Source of the DNA: Alphaproteobacteria bacterium
GTDB taxonomy: Bacteria; Pseudomonadota; Alphaproteobacteria; Rhizobiales; Xanthobacteraceae
Reading direction: 5' to 3'
Assembly: GCA_005884765.1 (NCBI GenBank)
Contig: VAZV01000131.1
Span: 23,187 to 87,186, forward strand
DNA: 64,000 bases
Shown here: one piece after another, positions 20,637 through 29,336 of the stretch
Numbering within the stretch: position 1 is the first letter of the stretch
How the letters are laid out: the number at the start of each line of letters is the position of its first letter
Made by a program: the position numbers and the translations under genes
The notes under the pieces: generated by a model
Seen by the model: the letters and a program-made list of their open reading frames with translations, nothing else
Database searches by the model: none
Told to the model about the DNA's origin: nothing

Positions 20637-21401
20637 CTAATTCAATTCCGCGCGCTTCGCTTTCGGCGAGATTGACTTCGGCACCGACGACGTCACGGAT
20701 GGCGATGCGGCCGGCGTCGGCGCATCGCTGGCGACCATGTCGGCTGTGACCGGCGCTACCTTCATGTCGCCTAACCGGGCGCGAACATCCGCCGTCAGTC
20801 CCGGATAGGACGCAACCGGCGTGAACTCCGCGGTCTGGTTGTTGCCGACGCGCACCCCGGAATAGGCGACCAGCCCGTCGGTGGTGGCGATCACATCGCC
20901 GGGACGCAGCGACGCATCAAGCGTCAGGTCGACCGGGGCCAGCCCTGCGGGATCGCGGCCGTTACAGGTGCAGTCCGCGCGCAGTTCCTTGCGGTAGGCG
21001 AAGGCATTCTCGCTGTCGGCGTAGCGTTCGCCAGCGGAGGAATAAGCACCGTCAATGCTGGAGCCGAAGAACACTTTGGTCGGGCTCGCGGGGCAGAATG
21101 CCTGGCACATCTGGACCGGCGAGGCGCTGCTGCGCATCAGCGGAAAGTACCGGCCGTCGCAGCTGCGCACGCAGAATGAAGGGCCTGAGCTTGCGACGGC
21201 GGGCCGCGGCGGCGAGGGTGCCGGCTGCGGGTCAGTGCCCATCGGGTCAGCAAAGAAACCCGCCTGCGGCAGCGGCTGGCGCTGCTGTTTCTGCGCCCCG
21301 CCGAAGAAGAAATCGAACAGGTTTTCGGCGCAGGCCATGCGTGGGGCCAGCGCAACCGGCACGGCGAACGCGATGGCGACAAGCAACGCGCGGCGACGCA
21401 T
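20637..21401 (-). CDS. DUF2865 domain exported protein
   Basis: A 254-residue protein with a signal peptide (MRRRALLVAIAFAVPVALA, cleavage near MACA) and the DUF2865 core at about 75-180, recognisable by CVRSCDGRYFPL, later MCQAFCP and a CTCNG segment. Conserved Cys pairs suggest disulfides outside the cytoplasm. The C-terminal third is low-complexity, rich in Pro, Ser and Ala. ATG 21401 is preferred: the longer frame starts at a TTG (21428) and would give a signal peptide with an atypical N-region. Function of the family is unknown. Confidence 0.82.
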   Translation of the reverse strand: MRRRALLVAIAFAVPVALAPRMACAENLFDFFFGGAQKQQRQPLPQAGFFADPMGTDPQPAPSPPRPAVASSGPSFCVRSCDGRYFPLMRSSASPVQMCQAFCPASPTKVFFGSSIDGAYSSAGERYADSENAFAYRKELRADCTCNGRDPAGLAPVDLTLDASLRPGDVIATTDGLVAYSGVRVGNNQTAEFTPVASYPGLTADVRARLGDMKVAPVTADMVASDAPTPAASPSVTSSVPKSISPKAKRAELN

Positions 21402-21560
21402 GCGCGAATTGTAAAACTCTTTACGCAACGCTTACTCCACGCGACGCAACCAACCCGGGCCGAGGCAAGAGGATGCCTCAGCTTCGGATAACCTTAACGG
21501 GGGATGGTAAACGAGGGGTCAGCGCAGCGTTCTGCGCCGAAAAGAAATGCGGTTGTTTGT

Positions 21561-21606
21561 TCACCTCATCCCTTCACCCGCAAGGCGGGGGCGAGGGAGA
21601 GGAGAA
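21561..21606. repeat. Partial intergenic repeat, family D (short copy)
   Basis: A short hairpin-forming stretch, TCACCTCATCCCTTCACCCGCAAGGCGGGGGCGAGGGAGAGG in outline, with CCCGC..GCGGG at the tip. It resembles the right and left ends of the longer copies at 30663 and 46411 and lies just downstream of pyrE. Confidence 0.55.
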
Positions 21607-21617
21607 AGCGATCAAGC

Positions 21618-22205
21618 TCACAAAAATTCGCTGGCCCGGTAGAGCGAGCGGAATGTCAGGCCGGCTTCCGCGAAAGTATCCTTGGCGCCTTCCTCGCGAT
21701 CTACCATGGTGAACACCAGCGCGACGTTGCCGCCGACATCGCGCACCGCTTCCACCGCCTTCATCGCCGAGCCGCCGGTGGTAGTGACGTCCTCGACGAT
21801 CACAATGCGCTTGCCCTGCAGGCTTTCGTCGTTAGCGAGCCCTTCGACCGCAAGGCGCGCGCCGTGCTCCTTCGGCTTCTTGCGCACGAAAAACGCCGCG
21901 ATCGGATGGCCCTTGATCCAGGAGAGCTGCGCGATGGCGCCGGCCAGCGGTACCGCGCCCATTTCCAGTCCGCCGATATAATCGAGATTGTCTTCTTTCA
22001 GCGCTTCATAGGTGAGCTCCGCCAGCAGCGCGGCACCTTCCGGATCGAGCATGGTCGGCTTGAGGTTGAAATAGAAGTTGCTCTTGCGCCCCGAGGCCAG
22101 CGTGATTTCCCCGCGGCCGAACGAGCGCTTGCGGATGATCTCGTGGAGGCGGGCGCGGGAGGCTGATTTGGACAAGGATTTTCCCGTGAAGCTGTGAGGC
22201 AGCAT
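21618..22205 (-). CDS. pyrE: Orotate phosphoribosyltransferase
   Basis: A 195-residue enzyme that joins orotate and PRPP to make orotidine-5'-phosphate in pyrimidine synthesis. The PRPP-binding motif [13 protein letters not shown] is intact, as are RKKPKEHG in the flexible catalytic loop and [17 protein letters not shown] at 22205; internal starts are possible because the first 18 residues are not conserved. Monocistronic, with a palindromic repeat right after its stop. Confidence 0.95.
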   Translation of the reverse strand: MLPHSFTGKSLSKSASRARLHEIIRKRSFGRGEITLASGRKSNFYFNLKPTMLDPEGAALLAELTYEALKEDNLDYIGGLEMGAVPLAGAIAQLSWIKGHPIAAFFVRKKPKEHGARLAVEGLANDESLQGKRIVIVEDVTTTGGSAMKAVEAVRDVGGNVALVFTMVDREEGAKDTFAEAGLTFRSLYRASEFL

Positions 22206-22357
22206 CTCATTTTATTGGCGGACGGGCGCGCATTCCAGAGCCGGCGTCGTGCCGTCAACCATTAACGTCATCGGTGATGATCCGGTATACCGCGACCGCG
22301 GTTGTAACGCCCTGAGATTCCGGGGTACGGGATATCAAACTTTAGGGGGAAACCGGA

Positions 22358-22984
22358 ATGACCATCGAACTGCACACCTGGAACACGCCGAACGGCCGCA
22401 AGATATCGGTTGCTTTGGAGGAAATGGGGCTGCCCTACAAAGTAGTCCCGGTGAACATCACCAAGGGCGAGCAGATGGCGCCCTCGTTTCTGGCAATCAG
22501 CCCCAATAACAAGATTCCCGCGATCGTCGATCCCGACGGGCCAGACGGCAAAAGGGTCAGCATCTTCGAATCCGGCGCGATCCTGCTTTATCTCGGCGAG
22601 AAGACCGGCAAATTCGTGCCCAAACCGCTCGGCGAGCGTATTCCGGTCTATGAGTGGCTGATGTGGCAGATGGGCGGGTTCGGGCCGTTTCCCGGCCAGG
22701 TGCATCATTTCATTGCGCTGGAGAATGAGACTGACCGTGCCTACGGGTTGAAGCGCTTCATGGCCGAGACGCGGCGGCTCTATGGCGTGCTCGACCGTCG
22801 CTTGGAAGGCCGCGAATTCGTCGCCGGCGCGCTGTCGGTCGCCGACTTCGCGATCCTCGGCTGGGCCTGGCGGCACCCGCGCCACAAGGTGGAGCTTTCG
22901 GACTTCCCGCATGTCAAGCGCTGGTACGACACACTGATGGCGCGGCCGGCCGTGAAACGCGGCATGGAAGCGAAGCTGGATTGA
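22358..22984 (+). CDS. Glutathione S-transferase family protein, YfcG-like
   Basis: A 208-residue protein. The N-terminal thioredoxin fold has TWNTPNGRKISVALEEMGLPY and the cis-Pro/ESGAI glutathione-binding region (NKIPAIVD, SIFESGAILLYL). The C-terminal helical domain has LMWQMGGFGP and DFAILGW. The TPNGxK opening is that of the YfcG/YghU (Nu-class) group, which in E. coli act as glutathione-dependent disulfide reductases. ATG 22358 behind GGGGGAAA. It is convergent with the LysE gene, eight bases apart. Confidence 0.9.
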   Translation: MTIELHTWNTPNGRKISVALEEMGLPYKVVPVNITKGEQMAPSFLAISPNNKIPAIVDPDGPDGKRVSIFESGAILLYLGEKTGKFVPKPLGERIPVYEWLMWQMGGFGPFPGQVHHFIALENETDRAYGLKRFMAETRRLYGVLDRRLEGREFVAGALSVADFAILGWAWRHPRHKVELSDFPHVKRWYDTLMARPAVKRGMEAKLD

Positions 22985-22991
22985 GCGCGCG

Positions 22992-23627
22992 CTAAGCCCG
23001 CTTCGTCTCCAGCGCCAACTTTACCGCGAGCCCCGCCAGTACGGTGCCCATCAGCCAGCGCTGCACCAACAGCCAAGTCGGCCGCGTGCCTAAGAACAGC
23101 GCGATCGATCCGGCGGCGAGCGCGATCATGGCGTTGGCGCTGACGCTGATTAAGATCTGGATCGATCCGAGTGCCAGCGACTGCGTCAGCACGCTTCCTG
23201 CCGCGGGATCGATGAATTGCGGCAGCAGCGCCAGATAGAGCATCGCGATCTTCGGGTTGAGCAAATTGGTGACCAAACCCATTGCAAACAATTTGCGCGG
23301 ACCATCGACCGCGAGCTTCTTCACCTGAAACGGCGAGCGGCCGCCCGGCTTGAGCGCTTGCCACGCCAGCCATAACAGATAGGCCGCGCCCGCCAGCCGC
23401 AGCGCGTCATAGGCATAAGGCACCGCCAACAAGAGCGCAGTGATGCCGAACGCGGCGCACAGCATGTAGAACACAAAGCCGAGCGCGACGCCGCCGAGCG
23501 AAACGATGCCGGCCGCCGGCCCCTGCGTGATCGAGCGCGAAATCAAATAGATCATGTTCGGCCCAGGTGTCAGCACCATGCCGAACGAGACCAGCGCGAA
23601 GGCGAGCAGAGAAGAGAGATGGGGCAT
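22992..23627 (-). CDS. LysE/RhtB family exporter
   Basis: A 211-residue inner-membrane protein with six hydrophobic segments and the family signature near the N-terminus (FGMVLTPGPNMIYLISRSI, Gly-Pro-Asn loop). Such proteins export amino acids or derivatives such as homoserine, lysine or cysteine pathway metabolites by proton antiport. Substrate not predictable. It lies 152 bases downstream of the D-cysteine desulfhydrase gene on the same strand, so a shared transcript and an amino-acid detoxification link are possible but unproven. Confidence 0.9.
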   Translation of the reverse strand: MPHLSSLLAFALVSFGMVLTPGPNMIYLISRSITQGPAAGIVSLGGVALGFVFYMLCAAFGITALLLAVPYAYDALRLAGAAYLLWLAWQALKPGGRSPFQVKKLAVDGPRKLFAMGLVTNLLNPKIAMLYLALLPQFIDPAAGSVLTQSLALGSIQILISVSANAMIALAAGSIALFLGTRPTWLLVQRWLMGTVLAGLAVKLALETKRA

Positions 23628-23779
23628 GGGAGACTCGCAAGGGAAAGACGTGAAACAATCTAACGCGGATCAGGTCGCGATGCCATTTCGTATCGGGCGT
23701 GATCGTTGATCAAATATTTCGGGGAGGGGCGGCAGCGGCCGGCATCTGCGCCTTCGCCCGGATCGCGAGGCGATCCAGT

Positions 23780-24802
23780 TCAGATGCCGAGCGCGCTCTG
23801 GTAGGCGAAAAGCGCCGGCGCGCCGCCGGTGTGCACGAACACGACGTCCTCGTCTTTGCGCCAGCGCCCCTGGCGGATCAGGGCGATCAAGCCCGCGAGC
23901 CCTTTGCCCGAATAAACAGGATCGAGTGGAAGCGCCTCGAGCTGGCCGGCAAGCCGGATCGCTTCGAGTGTGGCTTCATGCGGGACCCCGTAGGCAGGTC
24001 CGGCATGTCCCGCGACGACCTCCACCGTTGCTTCGTCGAACGGAACATCAAGCAGGTCAGACGCTCCTTGCGCAAACGTTACGACATCGGCTCGCACCCG
24101 TGTCGGCTCGGCGTCGATATCGATCCCGACGATTTTCGTGTCTGGCATTGCCAGGGCTGCACCGATGACGAGACCAGCCTGCGTGCCGGCGCTCCCGGTG
24201 CAGTGCACGATAGCGGCTGGTGCGAAGCCCAATTGCGCTGCCTGCGGTTCGATCTCCGAAATCGTGGTGGCATAGGCGACCGCCCCCAGGGCATTCGAGA
24301 CGCCGTACGGCACAAAATACGGCTTGTGACCCTTCGCTTCGAGATCGCCGACGAGCGCGCGAATGGCGGCATTGCGGTCACCCGTCCATGGCACGTCGTG
24401 GAGGTGCGCGCCAAACAGCCGATTGAGAAACGCGTTGCCCGAGGTCTTGTATTCCGGCGTCGGCGGTTCGAGTCGGCCATGGTAGACGGCAAGGTGGCAG
24501 GCAAGGCCGAGCTTGGCCGCGGCCGCCGCAACCTGCCGCTGGCTGTTCGATTGCACGACGCCACCTGAGACGATGGTATTGGCGCCGCTCGAAAGTGCCT
24601 GGTGCAGGACGTAGTCGAGCTTGCGCAACTTGTTGCCGCCAAAACCGAGCCCGGTCGCATCTTCGCGCTTGACCCATAGCCGCGGTCCGCCGAGATGAGC
24701 CGTCAGTCGCTTCATCGGCTCGAGCGGGGTCGGCAGATTGGCCAAACCCAGGCGAGGAAAGGCAGCTAATCGGTCGGATAATGGCCTGCGGTGAGTTTGC
24801 AT
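23780..24802 (-). CDS. dcyD: D-cysteine desulfhydrase (PLP-dependent, ACC deaminase family)
   Basis: A 340-residue fold-type II PLP enzyme. GGNKLRK carries the PLP lysine, with VQSNSQRQVAA and HCTGSAGTQAG phosphate loop. It belongs to the family that contains both ACC deaminase and D-cysteine desulfhydrase. At the two positions known to separate the activities it has Ser298 (DPVYSGK) and Thr325 (HTGGAPALFAY), where true ACC deaminases have Glu and Leu. It therefore should break D-cysteine into pyruvate, sulfide and ammonia rather than degrade the ethylene precursor. Confidence 0.85.
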   Translation of the reverse strand: MQTHRRPLSDRLAAFPRLGLANLPTPLEPMKRLTAHLGGPRLWVKREDATGLGFGGNKLRKLDYVLHQALSSGANTIVSGGVVQSNSQRQVAAAAAKLGLACHLAVYHGRLEPPTPEYKTSGNAFLNRLFGAHLHDVPWTGDRNAAIRALVGDLEAKGHKPYFVPYGVSNALGAVAYATTISEIEPQAAQLGFAPAAIVHCTGSAGTQAGLVIGAALAMPDTKIVGIDIDAEPTRVRADVVTFAQGASDLLDVPFDEATVEVVAGHAGPAYGVPHEATLEAIRLAGQLEALPLDPVYSGKGLAGLIALIRQGRWRKDEDVVFVHTGGAPALFAYQSALGI

Positions 24803-24893
24803 CGTTCAGTTCGTCTAATTCACAGTGACATGCCGCGCCGCTAGCGATCGATCTCGCCGGGATGCTGATCCCCTTTACTACAACGCTCGACCG

Positions 24894-27800
24894 CTAGTGC
24901 GCCTCGTCCCAATTGTCCGCCGCCCGCGCGTCGACTTGCAGCGGCAGCGAAAGCAGCACGGCCGGGAAGGGGGCGTCCTGCATGACGTGCTGCACCACCG
25001 GCAAGGTCGCGGCGACCTCCTCGTCGGGTACTTCGAAGATCAATTCGTCGTGCACCTGCAGCAGCATCTGTGCCGAGAGTTTCTTCTGGGCGAGCGCGTC
25101 TTCCATGCGGATCATGGCGCGGCGGATGATGTCGGCGGCGGTGCCTTGCAGGCGGGCGTTGATCGCGGCGCGCTCGTTGAACGAGCGGATCGAGGCGTTG
25201 GAAGCCTTGATATCGGGGTAGTGACACTTCCGCCCGAACAGCGTCGTGACATAGCCGTTGGTGCGGCAGAAATCGCGCGTCTCATCCATGTAGGCGCGGA
25301 TGCCCGGAAAGCGCTCAAAGTATTTCTTGATGTAGGCGGAGGCTTCCTCGCGGGCGATGCCGAGCTGGTTGGCTAGTCCAAAGGCGGAGATGCCGTAGAT
25401 GATGCCAAAATTGATCGCTTTGGCGCGGCGGCGCACTTCGCTCGGCATGTCCTTGATCGGCACGCCGAACATTTCGGATGCCGTCATGGCATGAATGTCG
25501 AGCCCGTCGCGGAACGCCTGCTTCAAGACGGGAATATCGGCGATCTCGGCAAGCAGTCGCAGCTCGATTTGCGAGTAATCCGCCGACACCAGCTTGTGGC
25601 CGGGGGTTGCGATAAAGGCGCGGCGGATCTTGCGGCCGTCTTCCGTGCGCACCGGGATATTCTGCAGGTTCGGCTCGTTCGACGACAATCGCCCGGTGGT
25701 GGTCGCCGCCAGCGCGTAGGTGGTGTGGACGCGATGGGTCTGCGGATGCACATAGGTCGGCAGCGCATCGGTATAGGTCGATTTCAATTTCGAGACCTGC
25801 CGCCACTCGAGGATCTTTTTCGCGAATTCGTGACCCGCTTCCGCCAGTTCGTCGAGGATCTGCGCGGAGGTCGACCAGGCGCCGGTCTTGGTCTTGGTGC
25901 CGCCGGGGATTCCCATCTTGCCGAACAGAATGTCGCCGATCTGCTTAGGGCTCCCGACGTTGATCGGCTCGCCGGCAAGCTCCTGAAGCTCGGCCTCGAC
26001 CCGCGCGGCGGTCTGGGCGAATTCGCCCGACAGCCGTGACAGCACTTGGCGATCGATCGAGATGCCGCGCCGCTCCATTCGCGCCAGCACGGAGACCAGC
26101 GGCCGCTCCAGCGTCTCATAGACCGTCGTCATGCGCTCGGCGGGAAGGCGCGGCTTGAACACCCGCCACAGCCGCAAGATCACGTCGGCGTCCTCCGCCG
26201 AATAGGCCGTCGCCTTGTCAATCGCGACCTGATCGAAGGTCAGCTTGGCCTTGCCGCTGCCGATCAGCTCGCCATGGGTCATGGTGGCGTGGCCGAGCCA
26301 GAGCGCGGACAGCGTATCGAGCCCGTGCGCGTTGCGGCCGGCATCGAGCGCGTACGACATCAGCTGTACGTCGTCGTAATTGCGCACGGCGATGCCCGCT
26401 TGCGCGAACATCACGGCATTGAACTTGATGTTGAATCCGACCTTGAGGATCCCTGTCGATTCCAGGAGCGCCCGCAGCGCCCCGAGCGCATCGCTTGCCT
26501 TGATCTGGTCCGGCGCAAGACCCGCATCGAACAGCCCGGCGCCGCTGCCGGATTGCTTGTGGGCGAGCGGCACATAGCAGGCATCGTTCGGCGCCAAGGC
26601 CAGCGCGATGCCGCAGATATCCGACCGCATCGGATCGATTGAGTTCGCCTTGAGCTCGATCGCGACATGGCCGGCATCGTGCACGCGGGCGATCCAGGCG
26701 TTGAGCTGATCGTGATTCTTGATGGTCTGGTACTTGTTGCGGTCGAAAGGGGTTTTCCGCGCCGCTTCCGCGCGCGCGGCAGCGAGCGAAATCGGCGTGC
26801 CCTTGAGGCTGGAGGCCTTGTCCTCCTTGCCGCCTCCGCCCTTGCCCGCTCTTCCGCTTGTAGGAGGGAGCCTGTCTCTGACCTGGTCGGGGGTGGGGGT
26901 GCTCGCTTCGGATAATCCCGCACCCGCCGCGCTTTCGCCCGCGGTCGCACCGTCGAGCGGGTCGACCTTCTCGGCCAGCGGCAGAGATCCGAAAACGCTG
27001 GCGCGGCTATTTGCCGCCACATCCGGCTCGATATCCGCGGGATCGATCTGCGAATACTCGGCGACCCGGCGGGTCAGCGAGGAAAATTCCATCGCCTTGA
27101 GAAACGCGATCAGCTTGCGTGCATCGGGTTCATGCACCGCGAGCTCGTCGAGCGGCACTTCGAGCTTGACCTTGTCGTCGAGCAGCACCAGTTGGCGTGA
27201 AATCCGCGCCTTCTCGGCGTTCTCGATCAGCGCCTCGCGCCGCTTCGGCTGCTTGATCTCGCCGGCGCGCTTGAGCAGCGTTTCCAGGTCGCCATATTCG
27301 ACAATCAGTTGCGCGGCCGTCTTGACGCCGATCCCGGGCACGCCCGGCACATTGTCGCTGGTATCGCCGGCCAGCGCTTGAACCTCGACCACTTTTTCCG
27401 GCGGCACGCCGAATTTCTCGATCACTTCGGGTATGCCGATACGGCGGTCCTTCATGGTGTCGTACATGGTGACGCAGTCGGTCACGAGCTGCATCAGGTC
27501 CTTGTCGGAGGAAACGATGGTTGCGGTGGCGCCACGCTCGCAGGCCTCCCGTACATAGGTCGCGATCAGATCGTCGGCCTCGAATCCAATTTGTTCGAGA
27601 CAGGGCAGATCGAAGGCGCGGACCGCCTCGCGGATCAGCGGGAATTGCGGGATCAGGTCGTCCGGCGCCGCCGACCGGTGCGCTTTATAATCGGGATAAA
27701 GCTTGTTGCGGAAGGTGACTTCGGACTTGTCGAACACGACGGCGAGGTGCGTCGGCCGGTTGTCCGGCGGCATCTCGCGGAGCAGCTTCCACAGCATGTT

Positions 27801-27977
27801 GCAGAAGCCGAGCACGGCATTGACCTGCAGCCCGTCGGATTTGCGATTGAGCGGCGGCAGCGCGTGATAGGCGCGGAATATGTAGCCGGAACCGTCGACC
27901 AGGAAGACATGGTCGCCTTTCGCAGGTGCTTTGACGGCAACGGGCTTCGGAGCGGCTTTGGGGGAGGTTTTCGGCAT
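24894..27977 (-). CDS. polA: DNA polymerase I, proofreading site degenerate
   Basis: A 1027-residue Pol I. N-terminal 5'-nuclease domain (about 20-310; DGSGYIFRAYHALPP, SSDKDLMQLV), a long low-complexity linker (about 330-415), 3'-5' exonuclease-like domain (about 420-620) and polymerase domain (motif A SADYSQIELR, motif B RRRAKAINFGIIYG, motif C QVHDELIFE). The polymerase and 5'-nuclease look complete. In the exonuclease-like domain, E. coli D355, E357 and D424 align with Glu441, Lys443 and Asn520; only the D501 equivalent (Asp595) remains. Excision-repair and Okazaki processing should work, but proofreading is probably lost. ATG 27977, monocistronic. Confidence 0.97.
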   Translation of the reverse strand: MPKTSPKAAPKPVAVKAPAKGDHVFLVDGSGYIFRAYHALPPLNRKSDGLQVNAVLGFCNMLWKLLREMPPDNRPTHLAVVFDKSEVTFRNKLYPDYKAHRSAAPDDLIPQFPLIREAVRAFDLPCLEQIGFEADDLIATYVREACERGATATIVSSDKDLMQLVTDCVTMYDTMKDRRIGIPEVIEKFGVPPEKVVEVQALAGDTSDNVPGVPGIGVKTAAQLIVEYGDLETLLKRAGEIKQPKRREALIENAEKARISRQLVLLDDKVKLEVPLDELAVHEPDARKLIAFLKAMEFSSLTRRVAEYSQIDPADIEPDVAANSRASVFGSLPLAEKVDPLDGATAGESAAGAGLSEASTPTPDQVRDRLPPTSGRAGKGGGGKEDKASSLKGTPISLAAARAEAARKTPFDRNKYQTIKNHDQLNAWIARVHDAGHVAIELKANSIDPMRSDICGIALALAPNDACYVPLAHKQSGSGAGLFDAGLAPDQIKASDALGALRALLESTGILKVGFNIKFNAVMFAQAGIAVRNYDDVQLMSYALDAGRNAHGLDTLSALWLGHATMTHGELIGSGKAKLTFDQVAIDKATAYSAEDADVILRLWRVFKPRLPAERMTTVYETLERPLVSVLARMERRGISIDRQVLSRLSGEFAQTAARVEAELQELAGEPINVGSPKQIGDILFGKMGIPGGTKTKTGAWSTSAQILDELAEAGHEFAKKILEWRQVSKLKSTYTDALPTYVHPQTHRVHTTYALAATTTGRLSSNEPNLQNIPVRTEDGRKIRRAFIATPGHKLVSADYSQIELRLLAEIADIPVLKQAFRDGLDIHAMTASEMFGVPIKDMPSEVRRRAKAINFGIIYGISAFGLANQLGIAREEASAYIKKYFERFPGIRAYMDETRDFCRTNGYVTTLFGRKCHYPDIKASNASIRSFNERAAINARLQGTAADIIRRAMIRMEDALAQKKLSAQMLLQVHDELIFEVPDEEVAATLPVVQHVMQDAPFPAVLLSLPLQVDARAADNWDEAH

Positions 27978-28099
27978 GGCCGAAATCTAAGGATTTTTGC
28001 GCCGATTGACAGCCTTGACTGGCGATTTTTGGTCTCGCCCCAACGCTATCCGCGCTGTCGTCACCCGAGAAGGTCACCCGGGCGACGACACCGAACAGG

Positions 28100-29164
28100 C
28101 TACTCCGCCGCCTGCAACACGGGACCGGCCTTCTTCGGCGCAATCCAGAACAGCGGCGGGCGCTCGAACAGGAAGTTCGCCCCGACACCAAGAGCGATCC
28201 GCCACAGCGCCAGTGCGCCGACGACGCCGACGAAGGTGACAATAAGTGAGATCGAGCCGATATCGTGGATCGGGCCGGCATGCAGCAACAGCGTCCGCGT
28301 CGCTGCCATCGGCAGGAAGAAGGCCAGATAGATGACGATGGAGTGCTCGCCCAGGAAGCGCAGGAAATTGAGCCATCTCATCCGTGCCAGCAGCGTGCCC
28401 AGGGTGACGATGGCACAGGCACCGGCCAGTCCCAGCATCAGCGACACCAGCGGCCGTTCGCTGTAGCCCAAGGCAACGAGACCGCCATTGACGATCGCCC
28501 ACAGCGCGAGCACTGCCAGTGCCAGCGAGGGACGCGCCCGTGCGCGGTCCGACAGCGCGAACACCGCGTCGGCAAAGAGATAGCCGGAATAGAAATAGAC
28601 AAAGCGCGCGCAGAACTCGTCGATCACGGTCCAGCCGGTTATCACATGCGCCGCCTCCAGTGCGGCGGCGACCGCCCAGATCGCGGGCGCCGGGATTTTG
28701 CGTGTCAGTTTTGTGACGACAAAAAACAACGGCAGCAAATAAATGAACCACAGCGTGCCGAACGGTTCGATGAAGGATTCGAAATAGAGCAACGCGACAT
28801 GGCTCCAGCTGGTCTCGGCGGCAAAGGAGGGCGCCTTGAAGCCGAACTGGATCGTCACCCACAGCACATAGAAATACGCGAAGTGGACGACCTTGCGGTC
28901 GAGATAGACGCGCCAGTCGCGGCCGATCACGAGGGCCAAGAAGAGCCCTGAAATCAGGAAGAAATCCGGCATCCGGAACGGTTTTGCGAAGGCCACCAGG
29001 ACATGCATGAAGCCGGTTTGGCCGCTGGCCAGCTCGACCCCCAGCACCGAATGCATCATCACCACCATGACGATGCAGATGCCCTTGGCATAGTCCACCC
29101 AATCGACGCGTCCGTCCGCAGCCGATACCGCGCGAGGCTCAGTGGATATGCGGTTTGCCGCCAT
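28100..29164 (-). CDS. Membrane acyltransferase, acyltransferase-3 family
   Basis: A 354-residue polytopic protein with about ten membrane segments. The N-terminus has VDYAKGICIVMVVMMHSVLG, the family motif with the essential His, and later a FFLISGLFLAL segment. Such enzymes transfer acetyl or other acyl groups to extracytoplasmic sugars (OafA, NodX, OpgC types). Near UDP-glucose dehydrogenase, it may modify a surface glycan; acceptor unknown. ATG 29164; divergent from the dehydrogenase gene across 172 bases. Confidence 0.88.
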   Translation of the reverse strand: MAANRISTEPRAVSAADGRVDWVDYAKGICIVMVVMMHSVLGVELASGQTGFMHVLVAFAKPFRMPDFFLISGLFLALVIGRDWRVYLDRKVVHFAYFYVLWVTIQFGFKAPSFAAETSWSHVALLYFESFIEPFGTLWFIYLLPLFFVVTKLTRKIPAPAIWAVAAALEAAHVITGWTVIDEFCARFVYFYSGYLFADAVFALSDRARARPSLALAVLALWAIVNGGLVALGYSERPLVSLMLGLAGACAIVTLGTLLARMRWLNFLRFLGEHSIVIYLAFFLPMAATRTLLLHAGPIHDIGSISLIVTFVGVVGALALWRIALGVGANFLFERPPLFWIAPKKAGPVLQAAE

Positions 29165-29336
29165 GGGTGTCCTATTTCGCCGTGACTAAGGCCGCATCTT
29201 CCGCCGGATCGGTTTCTTTCTCCTTTATTCATAGAAAGCCACGTGCCGCTTTCTCGCGCTTTTCCGGTTTCCTCTTTGCCGCCAAATGCTTTAAGAGGCG
29301 GTCGCAAATCGTTAACCATCAAAGGCAGGTTGTTTC

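Noticed and set aside
23780..24802. ACC deaminase (acdS) annotation
   Set aside because: The two discriminating positions are Ser and Thr, as in D-cysteine desulfhydrase.
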